Assembly (NCBI GenBank): GCA_963725255.1
Contig: CAVRXV010000017.1
Span: forward strand, 372,001 to 436,000
Length of the DNA: 64,000 nucleotides
Direction: 5' to 3'
From: JAIEPX01 sp963725255
GTDB taxonomy: Bacteria; Pseudomonadota; Gammaproteobacteria; JAIEPX01
The translations under genes and the position numbers were made by a program. Shown here piece after piece: positions 45,147 through 52,469 of the stretch. Under the pieces are notes generated by a model that saw only the letters and a program-made list of their open reading frames with translations, searched no databases and had not been told where the DNA came from. Numbering within the stretch: position 1 is the stretch's first letter; each line of letters starts with the position of its first letter.

Positions 45147-47056
45147 AAAAAGTATTGGATACTTTGAGAGGAAAACACTCTAAAATTACGAGCAAAGATT
45201 CAGAAAAGCGTCCACCAAAGGAACCTTCGATAGTTGACCCGGACATTCCAGCCTCTACTGATTTAAATAGAGGGGCTACACTAATCAATACAAATACTTC
45301 AGCCGCTAGTCCTTCATTAAAACGGCTACCAAATCCCCTGATCAGTACTGCCGAGGTTCCTTCATTTTCTGCTCGCGTGACTCCAGACTGTGCTCTGCTA
45401 ACTAACTATTTTGAATATCGCTACTACCTGCAACCCTATACACCGGGACAAAAAATTGATTCTTGCTCAATAAATAATAATCATTTGACAGAACAGTTCA
45501 ACATCAATACAGATATTTCCGAAGTTTTGGTCTATTTACCCATTTGCCTCAATGAAGAACTTTACTCAGACCCTCAGCAATTCCACGATCTATTACTGTC
45601 TATTGTTACTATCTTTAAGCCGAGACCCGTTCATATTGCACTCGCGCTACCCGATGAATTAGGTCGTCACCAAATTTATAAAGATAAATTCATGCATGCC
45701 GATAGCACTTTATTTAAACCCACGCGTAATAGCTCAAGTATTAACCTGGATAAAGCCGATGATTGCCGAGAAGACGCAAAGAAAGAAGGTGATATGTGGA
45801 TAGCATCACATCCCATAGAAAATTTTGCTTCGCAGCTAGGCTGCAAAATATCACTTTTCCGGTGGGGTGAACTCGTTGAAACCGATATGACATCCAGCAA
45901 ATTAAGAACTCTTTTTATAGAAAAAATGCGAATCATTCCCAAACAAAATGGAATTAATGCTGATATTAATATCTGTAATTTAATAGATTATGTTACTCAA
46001 CAGCATAATTCTGGCAAAGGGTTCGCAATTGCTGTTCGCCGTAAACTTAATGAAGTGAGTAATAAAGATATCGATAAATACAGCTTTAATACAGATTTGA
46101 CTGTATCCGATCGAACAAGTAGAAAATATCTCAATGAAGAAGTCGCGCATACAATGCAAGTTTTCGCTACCGGGATATTTGATGTTACTGTGCAAGCACA
46201 AATTTTCCATAGACGGAAGTTCTCACATAAACCTGGCATATCTCTCTTTGGTGAAACCCTGTATCACTGGAGTTGCGAACTATTAAATACCTATTTATCA
46301 ACTTCTACTGGTAACAACTATATCTCCGAAAGTCCAAGGGACCTAAATTTACCGCACTATCTTACCGTGGGACGATATCCTACTCCTCCTGCTAAAAATA
46401 GAGTTGTAAAACCTACCTCAACAAAAGATATTCCCACCACTTCAAAACCACTAAGCTCCCCTCAAAAGCCTCGCTCATTGCATGAATATGTGCTTGATGA
46501 AGTTGAAGCTCGAGGGGGATTAAAATCTTTAAGCCCTTCTGAACAATATTTATATGAACGAGCACTTGAGTTTACCGTACGCAAAAGAAATTCAAGCAAA
46601 TTGCCAAAAGATAATTCTGAAAATGACGCAACAACATCACAGCATCAATCTAAGAGTGGGAACATTCTTTCAAAAGATGTTGATCAAGAAGAATCTTTAC
46701 ACGCCAGTAAAAGTTTGACTGTTACAGAATTTGTAGATGACAAGGCACCTCCATTCCCTGATCACAGTAAAATCTTCCAACCCAGCCCCATCAGGGCTAA
46801 GGGTGCCCAACCCCAGACACTTTCATTGCCTAGAAAAAAAATGAGCGCACCACAAAGTCTTTCTGACGAGAAGGGAAATGAAAAAAAACAATTTTACGAA
46901 ACACGAGCTCGAAGCATAAGCATGCATGAAGGGCGAAGAAACTCTATTGATGGCTACCCTGCAGGATTTTTCAATCGAAGAAGAAGTTGTCACATATCTT
47001 TACGAATTTCAGGGGAAGAAGACTCACGTAAATCTTCTCCAGAATTAATGGCTTAA
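45143..47056 (+). CDS. Unknown 637-aa protein with a possible cyclodipeptide-synthase-like core
   Basis: The N-terminal 85 residues are low-complexity and polar. Residues about 125-360 look like an alpha/beta domain. The order VLVYLPICLNEELYS, a helix, PVHIALALPDELGRH, a long helical part with SLFRWGEL, and YLNEEVAHTMQVF resembles the layout of tRNA-dependent cyclodipeptide synthases. Those enzymes have a catalytic Ser in a G-x-S motif and a Y...EE motif before the last helices; here Cys stands where Ser would be. The match is by eye and weak. The C-terminal 220 residues are disordered and Ser/Lys/Pro-rich, ending EEDSRKSSPELMA. GAGGT lies 7 bases before the ATG. It could also be an unrelated secreted effector. 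Confidence 0.6.
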   Translation: MKKVLDTLRGKHSKITSKDSEKRPPKEPSIVDPDIPASTDLNRGATLINTNTSAASPSLKRLPNPLISTAEVPSFSARVTPDCALLTNYFEYRYYLQPYTPGQKIDSCSINNNHLTEQFNINTDISEVLVYLPICLNEELYSDPQQFHDLLLSIVTIFKPRPVHIALALPDELGRHQIYKDKFMHADSTLFKPTRNSSSINLDKADDCREDAKKEGDMWIASHPIENFASQLGCKISLFRWGELVETDMTSSKLRTLFIEKMRIIPKQNGINADINICNLIDYVTQQHNSGKGFAIAVRRKLNEVSNKDIDKYSFNTDLTVSDRTSRKYLNEEVAHTMQVFATGIFDVTVQAQIFHRRKFSHKPGISLFGETLYHWSCELLNTYLSTSTGNNYISESPRDLNLPHYLTVGRYPTPPAKNRVVKPTSTKDIPTTSKPLSSPQKPRSLHEYVLDEVEARGGLKSLSPSEQYLYERALEFTVRKRNSSKLPKDNSENDATTSQHQSKSGNILSKDVDQEESLHASKSLTVTEFVDDKAPPFPDHSKIFQPSPIRAKGAQPQTLSLPRKKMSAPQSLSDEKGNEKKQFYETRARSISMHEGRRNSIDGYPAGFFNRRRSCHISLRISGEEDSRKSSPELMA

Positions 47057-47078
47057 TAATCAGACACACGATTTATTT

Positions 47079-47154
47079 TGGAGCTGGTGATAGGATTCGA
47101 ACCTACGACCCGCTGATTACAAATCAGCTGCTCTACCAACTGAGCTACACCAGC
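47079..47154 (-). tRNA. tRNA-Thr (anticodon TGT)
   Basis: The minus strand folds into a full cloverleaf: acceptor GCTGGTG/CACCAGC, D arm GCTCAGTTGGTAGAGC, anticodon stem GCTGA/TCAGC with loop TTTGTAA (anticodon TGT, reads ACA), and T arm with GTTCGAATC. The discriminator is T and CCA is encoded, giving 76 nt. A possible promoter upstream reads TTGACT - 15 bases - TACGAT. The palindrome at 47203 lies just beyond it. Confidence 0.97.
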
Positions 47155-47202
47155 ATTGACAATCGTATTCTATGATAGACCTAGTCAAAAAGAAAGCAAA
47201 AA

Positions 47203-47265
47203 AGGGGTCAGGCATGCATATTTGCATCTAGCAGAGCTAGATGCAAATATGCATGCCTGACCCCT
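47203..47265. repeat. Perfect palindrome, GGGGTCA/TGACCCC tips (copy C)
   Basis: Two perfectly complementary 30-base arms with AGGGGTCAGGCATGC at the start are separated by only three bases (AGA). A run of six A precedes the left tip. It lies between tRNA-Thr and murG. The stem sequence is unlike those of the other copies apart from the tips. Confidence 0.92.
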
Positions 47266-47270
47266 ATCTG

Positions 47271-47279
47271 TGATACAAT
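47271..47279 (+). promoter_or_regulatory. Candidate extended -10 promoter of murG
   Basis: TGATACAAT fits an extended -10 element (TGn followed by TACAAT) 29 bases before the murG ATG. No good -35 hexamer is seen at the right distance, where the palindrome arm lies. The ribosome site AAAGG follows. Confidence 0.35.
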
Positions 47280-47307
47280 CCCCCACAGTAATTAACAAAG
47301 GCTCAAG

Positions 47308-48408
47308 ATGAAGAAAATTCTATTTACAGGGGGCGGCTCGGCAGGCCATGTGGTGCCCAATATTGCCCTTATCAATTATTTGAGCGATTTTGGCTGGGAA
47401 AGCCATTATATCGGTAGCTATGACGGTATTGAAAAAACGCTCATCTCACCTCTCAATATCCCCTATTACGGCATCAGCACCGGAAAGCTGCGCCGCTTTA
47501 AATCGTGGCGTAATTTACTAACACCGTTTCAAGTCTTGAAAGGTATAGGGCAAGCGTGGCGATTACTCGGCCGCATTAGACCCGCGGTAGTTTTTTCAAA
47601 AGGAGGCTTTGTTGCATTCCCCGTTGTTTTTGCAGCATGGTTGCGAAGAATTCCCGTCATCATTCACGAAGCTGATCTGACACCAGGCCTTGCGAATCGC
47701 TTAAGCCTACCTTTTGCACAACAAGTCTGTGTTAATTTTCCCGGTGCTGAAAAATACTTTAAAAATCCAAACAAAGTGATCGTCACTGGAATTCCTTTGC
47801 GTCAAGTGCTCACTTCAGGATCTCGCGAAAAAGGCCTAAGTTTTTTACATTTTTCCGCATCTAAGCCTGTACTTTTGATTTATGGTGGTAGTCTCGGCGC
47901 TCAAAATTTGAATGAGATCACGCGAGAAATTTTACCCGAACTCACTCAACAATTTCAAATCGTTCATGTTTGTGGACACAACAAAACTGATAATCGATTT
48001 GATAATATTAAAGACTATCGACAATATCCTTATATTAACGATGAATTCGGTGATGTCATTGCCTGCGCTGATTTAGTGATTTCTCGCGCTGGAGCCAATA
48101 CCGTTTATGAATTAATAGCTTTAAGAAAAAACCATATTTTGATTCCGCTATCTAAAAAAGCGAGTCGAGGTGATCAAATTGAAAATGCTGAATATTCTTC
48201 GAAGAAAGGCTATAGCACCGTGATTGACGATGAAGATCTTAATGCGATTTCATTGAAAAAAACAATTGCATCTTGCTGGGCACAAAAAGAGAAAATGCAG
48301 CGACGACTCTCTCAATTTTCAATTCCAGATAGTTTCGCTATTATATCTAATTTGCTTGAATCAGTGACAAAGAAAAGAGAAGGGGTCAAGTCTAAACTAA
48401 TTGATTAA
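47308..48408 (+). CDS. murG: MurG-like UDP-GlcNAc:lipid I N-acetylglucosaminyltransferase
   Basis: The 366-aa GT28 enzyme adds GlcNAc to lipid I at the inner face of the membrane to give lipid II. Motifs are GGGSAGHVVPNIAL at the N-terminus, FSKGGFVAFPVVFAAWLRR, HEADLTPGLANRL, GGSLGAQNLNE and the donor-site SRAGANTVYELIALRKNHI. It is not in a dcw cluster. Features such as SYDGIEK and LSKKASRGDQIENA recall the Firmicutes-type murG, so it may be a second, transferred copy; a search of the genome for another murG would tell. The last residues (EGVKSKLID) and the stop codon are encoded by the palindrome at 48378-48450. Confidence 0.85.
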   Translation: MKKILFTGGGSAGHVVPNIALINYLSDFGWESHYIGSYDGIEKTLISPLNIPYYGISTGKLRRFKSWRNLLTPFQVLKGIGQAWRLLGRIRPAVVFSKGGFVAFPVVFAAWLRRIPVIIHEADLTPGLANRLSLPFAQQVCVNFPGAEKYFKNPNKVIVTGIPLRQVLTSGSREKGLSFLHFSASKPVLLIYGGSLGAQNLNEITREILPELTQQFQIVHVCGHNKTDNRFDNIKDYRQYPYINDEFGDVIACADLVISRAGANTVYELIALRKNHILIPLSKKASRGDQIENAEYSSKKGYSTVIDDEDLNAISLKKTIASCWAQKEKMQRRLSQFSIPDSFAIISNLLESVTKKREGVKSKLID

Positions 48409-48450
48409 TTACTTTCAAATTAATCAATTAGTTTAGACTTGACCCCTTCT
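48378..48450. repeat. Perfect palindrome, GGGGTCA/TGACCCC tips (copy D), spanning two gene ends
   Basis: Perfect 33-base arms starting AGAAGGGGTCAAGTC flank a 7-base loop (ACTTTCA). The left arm encodes the end of murG and its TAA (48406-48408). The right arm encodes the end of the convergent histidine kinase (RRGQV) and its TAA (48433-48435). A pyrimidine-rich tract follows on the plus strand, so it may also act as a two-way terminator. Confidence 0.93.
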
Positions 48451-50007
48451 TTCTCTTTCTTTCTTTTCTTCTTCCGCCAATTTAAGCGGAAGCTGACAAG
48501 TAAAAACGCTGCCTTCGCCAACTTCACTTTTCACAGTGACTAATCCACCCAATCGACTCGCAATTTGACTCACATTGTATAACCCCAATCCACTACCAGG
48601 ATATTTTCCTGAGTAACTGGATGTCAGTCGGCTGAATTTTTTGAAAATATCAATATACTTATCTTCTGGAATTCCAATTCCAGTATCACTGACAATAAAT
48701 TGCAACTCTACACTATTCTTAGTTTTACCGATTAATTTTGCTTCGATAGTAACACCACCTTTCTCGGTGAATTTCACAGCATTACCTACCAGATTCAACA
48801 ATATTCTCCGTATTCCGCCCAAATCCCCGAACAGTTGCTGAGGAATTTTTGGATCAATAATTGATTTCCAGTCTAAGTTTTTATATTTAATTCGTGCACG
48901 CATTAATTCCGAGAGATCCTCCATCAGATAATTGATATAGATTGGTTGATTATCATGCACACCCTCATCACTACTCGCCACCACATCAATAATCTCATTC
49001 ATCCAACTTAATAATCGCTGTGCCGATTGTCGAATATATCCTAATGTTTCTTTTTTAAAAGGATCTTCTTCTTGGGACTCTAGAATTTCAGAAAATCCTA
49101 GAATTCCCATAAAAGGCGTTCTAATATCGTGGCTTATATTAAGTATAAATTCAGATTTTGCACAATCTGCTGTTTCTGCTTTTTCTTTTGCATCACGCAA
49201 CTCTTGTTCAATTTGTTTTTGTTTTGTGATATCTAACGAAATACCTAATAAACCAATAATATCCCCTTTATCATTACGAACCGGAGCTTTGTTACTGATA
49301 TAGACTGCGGGATTACCATAGATATCCATTCCATGCTCTTCAAGTGTGACTGGCATACCCTCCGATATAACGGTTTCATCTATTCTAGCAATTTTATCTG
49401 CCTCTTGTTTAGGAAACAACTCATAGATTGTCTTACCGATAATATCATCTTGACCTTTTAAAGAATTAATTTGTGCTAAGGTGGCATTGCAGCCCAAATA
49501 GACTCCGTTAGCATCCTTCCAATAAATATTGGCAGGAATATTTGAGGCCATCTGATTAAACATCGTTGCAATTTGATTAAAGTAGGACATGCTATCGATA
49601 TAAGATGATTTTGCTTTTGCCTCGGATATTAATTCTGATTCTTTTTTATTCACTTCGGTCACATCAATCGCCAACGTTGTTAAACCGAATAATTTATGAT
49701 TCTGATCATACAATGGAGTTTTATAACTTAAATAAACTTTATTATTCCCTTCACTGTCGACAATATACTCATGGAAGCATCGAGTATCTTGATTATTAAA
49801 AACCTCCTGATCATTTTCTATTATTTTTTCAGCCAGATCATGAGTTGTTAATTCGTAATCTGTTTTTCCTTCAAGCGTTTCAGGAGTGAGATTGAGTAAA
49901 TGCAAAAAATGGTGATTGGCTCCGATATAGCGGCTATTCAGATCTTTCCAAACAATATTAACTTCGAGAGAATCAATCAGCTGTGCAAAGTCGATCGAAT
50001 AACTCAT
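48433..50007 (-). CDS. PAS-domain sensor histidine kinase
   Basis: This 524-aa protein has no membrane segment. It has two PAS-PAC sensor units at about residues 10-120 (NIVWKDLNSRYIGANHHFL) and 145-265 (NIYWKDANGVYLGCN). A HisKA dimerisation domain carries the phospho-acceptor His in FILNISHDIRTPFMGILGF near residue 292. A HATPase domain follows with N box RRILLNLVGNAVKFTEKG and G boxes VSDTGIGIP and GSGLGLYNV. There is no receiver domain, and no partner response regulator is adjacent. The C-terminal RRGQV is encoded by palindrome copy D. It should respond to a cytoplasmic signal, which is unknown. Confidence 0.92.
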   Translation of the reverse strand: MSYSIDFAQLIDSLEVNIVWKDLNSRYIGANHHFLHLLNLTPETLEGKTDYELTTHDLAEKIIENDQEVFNNQDTRCFHEYIVDSEGNNKVYLSYKTPLYDQNHKLFGLTTLAIDVTEVNKKESELISEAKAKSSYIDSMSYFNQIATMFNQMASNIPANIYWKDANGVYLGCNATLAQINSLKGQDDIIGKTIYELFPKQEADKIARIDETVISEGMPVTLEEHGMDIYGNPAVYISNKAPVRNDKGDIIGLLGISLDITKQKQIEQELRDAKEKAETADCAKSEFILNISHDIRTPFMGILGFSEILESQEEDPFKKETLGYIRQSAQRLLSWMNEIIDVVASSDEGVHDNQPIYINYLMEDLSELMRARIKYKNLDWKSIIDPKIPQQLFGDLGGIRRILLNLVGNAVKFTEKGGVTIEAKLIGKTKNSVELQFIVSDTGIGIPEDKYIDIFKKFSRLTSSYSGKYPGSGLGLYNVSQIASRLGGLVTVKSEVGEGSVFTCQLPLKLAEEEKKERERRGQV

Positions 50008-50020
50008 AGAGCCTCCGCTC

Positions 50021-50599
50021 TTATAAATTCATTATTGATGCTTGTAAATCACCGTAAGACTTGTCACCAACAAATCGTAATTCACTAGATTGCCTATCTG
50101 CTCGGTACGCAAATATTGCAGGAATAACATCAACTCCACGAGCACGAGAATCACGTATATTAATTTTCAATTCATTTAAAATACTTTTGGAATTCATATC
50201 TCGCTTTAAGAGTATAATATTGATTTGCGCACTTCTGGCTAAACTCATTAAACGATCTTCAGTGATATAAGAACGCTCTTGCATCAACATATGATGAAGC
50301 GCAGGATATTTACCTTGTTTACGAGCAGCCAAAACTGCACGAGCAATTACCCAGGAATTTTTGTCTAATAATGGAACGACTCGCGTAATTAATTTTACAT
50401 CATTATTATTTCGTGCAACGAGTTCAGTAACTGACAACATCGTTCGACAATGTGGGCATTGATAATCAAAAAATTCTTCGACAATAATATTACCTTTTGC
50501 ATTACCCGTCACAACTGACGCAAAAGATTCCATTCCAAAAAACAAAGACATACTAAAGATTAATATACTGACTAGCCTTGGAAGAGAAATTGATTTCAT
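50021..50599 (-). CDS. DsbA/Com1-like periplasmic thiol-disulfide protein
   Basis: The 192-aa protein has a signal peptide (cleavage near ESFA-SVV, residue 28) and a thioredoxin fold with the active site CPHC (Cys48, Cys51) in FFDYQCPHCRT. A helical insertion and the cis-proline loop DVIPAIFAY follow. It probably forms or isomerises disulfides in the periplasm, like DsbA or the Com1 protein of Coxiella. It lies just upstream of the histidine kinase gene on the same strand with a 13-base gap, so the two may be co-transcribed. Confidence 0.88.
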   Translation of the reverse strand: MKSISLPRLVSILIFSMSLFFGMESFASVVTGNAKGNIIVEEFFDYQCPHCRTMLSVTELVARNNNDVKLITRVVPLLDKNSWVIARAVLAARKQGKYPALHHMLMQERSYITEDRLMSLARSAQINIILLKRDMNSKSILNELKINIRDSRARGVDVIPAIFAYRADRQSSELRFVGDKSYGDLQASIMNL

Positions 50600-50734
50600 A
50601 ATATCCCCGCTTATTTAATGATCATGAGTGGGTCGATCTTATCTCAATTTGACTTGATTGTCCAAGGTATATAGAGCGCAGAAACATAATTGCAGGCATT
50701 TATTGTTATTTATCGATAATTATTTTATCATTTT

Positions 50735-50816
50735 AAAAGAAAAAAGGTGTCAGATCTAAGATCAATACTTTGACCCACCAAATAGCTCAAAGTATTGATC
50801 TTAGATCTGACACCTT
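50735..50816 (-). terminator. Probable terminator of the ArnT-like gene, formed by a palindrome and T-run
   Basis: On the minus strand the hairpin of palindrome copy E starts 11 bases after the stop at 50827 and is followed by TTTTTTCTTTT. This is a strong hairpin plus U-tract, although the stem is AT-rich and long. The same hairpin also belongs to the dispersed repeat family. Confidence 0.5.
50744..50816. repeat. Perfect palindrome, GGTGTCA/TGACACC tips (copy E)
   Basis: Perfect 30-base arms starting AAGGTGTCAGATCTAAG flank a 13-base loop. The first 25 bases of the arm match copy B at 38729 almost exactly. A run of five A and a further A-rich stretch precede the left tip. It lies between the DsbA-like and ArnT-like genes; the rest of the 50600-50743 gap shows nothing else. 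Confidence 0.92.
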
Positions 50817-50826
50817 GACTCCTTGA

Positions 50827-52299
50827 CTAAAGACCCGGGGGCAATATCGCAATACCCACACGCACAGGTTTTATCGAGGCTTTAGTATGCCAAGGCAATT
50901 CAAAAATAGTCGTTGCGAGCAGCGCCGGGTATGCTCGATGAATTTCACTGGGCACTTGTTCGCCAAAGGCTTCTGCATCCCAAACGAACACAGCCCCTTC
51001 ATGTTGTATTTTATCCAAGTTAACCCATGGGCTAGCTTCGTGGTCCCAGTCAAAAAAAGGTACCGGATGGTCTTTTCCATATACCGCCACTCGCGCAGCC
51101 AATTGACGAGTGCCGGCCACAAAAGGCACAGGTTTTTGAAACTCTTTATGCCAAACTTCATCAACCAAATTGGCCAGTTCTTGCGATGGATATGAAACGA
51201 TTTTTGCATGACCTACCCAATACGGAGGAAAAACAACAGTCCCCAGATAAATTAAAAGCGATGAAAAAAAACACATCAAAGAACCCACTGTCAATCGACG
51301 CAATTCAATGGATTCAAGGGTAGGCCAAAATGAATAAACTAACCACAATCCCACTAAGCTAAAGAGTGGCATTCCCCACATAGATCGCATGTGAGTACCC
51401 GAAATTGCAGCATATCCGAGCGTCGTCAGAAAAGGCCCCCATGTCATGCAGTGTAAGAAAAAACGATCAAAACGGTTGTTCATATTGTTTGATCGCTTGA
51501 AGTACCGGACACTCCACGCATAAAGCAAAAAACAAGGCAAAATAACCAGCAATTGCGTCATTAAAAATAAGAGCGGATTTGAAAAGTGTCTGCTCCATGA
51601 GGGCGCAACGGTAGCTCGACTCAGTGCATAGCCAACATACTGAAAATCATGCTGATATTGCCAGTAAAGATTAGGTGAAATAATTAACAAACCCAGAGCA
51701 ATTGCCAAATAAAATCCTGGTTTTCTAAAGCTGTTTCGACCCTGAGATGTCCCGAGAATGACTACAAATATTGGAATGAATAACATTACCGTGTAATACT
51801 TCGCCATCAAGGCCAATCCAGCCCACAACCCTGTGAAAATCCAATCGCGTGATCGTTGAGTCGAAATTGCTGTATAAAGAAAAGAAATAGTTAATGCCCA
51901 CAAAGGTAACTGTAAAACATTGTCATTAAATTCAGGGGTTGCAAAATTATAATAAAAAATAGCTTCTAATAATAAAATGGAACCTAAAGCTTGCGCCGAG
52001 GATAATTTTAATTGCATGGCCAATCGCGTGGTTGCCCAAAACGTCGTGATAATGCAGATTTGACTCAATAAATAGGTTGCCCAAAGACTATGACCCGTTA
52101 ACCAACTGACACTATACGCCAACCAACCCACTAAATAAGGATCTCGGTCATAACCCCATTGCCATTGCTGCCCCCAAGCAATCGCTTCGGCAACATCTAA
52201 TGGGGCATTGTGGTGCAATAACGCAGGCAGCAAAGTCCAAAAAACAACATGCAATAGTGCCAACACCACGAACCACTTTTGAAAGAGTTTATCATTCAT
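50827..52299 (-). CDS. ArnT/PMT-like glycosyltransferase (GT39/GT83 type) membrane protein
   Basis: The 490-aa protein has about ten to twelve membrane segments. A first periplasmic loop contains HHNAPLDVAEAIAWGQQWQW with the acidic catalytic Asp of the family, then GYDRDPYLVGWLAY, FATPEFNDNVLQLPLW and LMAKYYTVMLFIPIF. Members transfer sugars from polyprenyl-phosphate donors to lipid A or proteins at the outer face of the inner membrane. Acceptor and sugar are not decided. The C-terminal 120 residues form a periplasmic domain. The ATG at 52299 has AAGGTG upstream and follows a T-rich tract of palindrome copy F. Confidence 0.88.
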   Translation of the reverse strand: MNDKLFQKWFVVLALLHVVFWTLLPALLHHNAPLDVAEAIAWGQQWQWGYDRDPYLVGWLAYSVSWLTGHSLWATYLLSQICIITTFWATTRLAMQLKLSSAQALGSILLLEAIFYYNFATPEFNDNVLQLPLWALTISFLYTAISTQRSRDWIFTGLWAGLALMAKYYTVMLFIPIFVVILGTSQGRNSFRKPGFYLAIALGLLIISPNLYWQYQHDFQYVGYALSRATVAPSWSRHFSNPLLFLMTQLLVILPCFLLYAWSVRYFKRSNNMNNRFDRFFLHCMTWGPFLTTLGYAAISGTHMRSMWGMPLFSLVGLWLVYSFWPTLESIELRRLTVGSLMCFFSSLLIYLGTVVFPPYWVGHAKIVSYPSQELANLVDEVWHKEFQKPVPFVAGTRQLAARVAVYGKDHPVPFFDWDHEASPWVNLDKIQHEGAVFVWDAEAFGEQVPSEIHRAYPALLATTIFELPWHTKASIKPVRVGIAILPPGL

Positions 52300-52329
52300 T
52301 TCTGAGCGCACCTTGAAAAAAAAGAAAAA

Positions 52330-52405
52330 AAGGGGTCAAGTCTCCAATTGCCCCTTTCTTTATAAACAATATTTAAGAAAGAGGCAATTAGAGACTTGAC
52401 CCCTT
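52330..52405. repeat. Near-perfect palindrome, GGGGTCA/TGACCCC tips (copy F)
   Basis: The 31-base arms starting AAGGGGTCAAGTCTC have two mismatches and a 14-base loop. Long A-runs precede the left tip. On the minus strand this gives a hairpin and T-run placed directly in front of the ArnT-like gene. It lies in the divergent gap before the efflux operon. Confidence 0.88.
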
Positions 52406-52469
52406 CCCCCCTGGCTTGCCAGCCACATCTGGTGTACTCTTCCAGAACGATATCGTAAGGATTACGAAA

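Noticed and set aside
38729..52405. CRISPR array
   Set aside because: The repeated palindromes are single, kilobases apart and without regular spacers; no cas genes are present.
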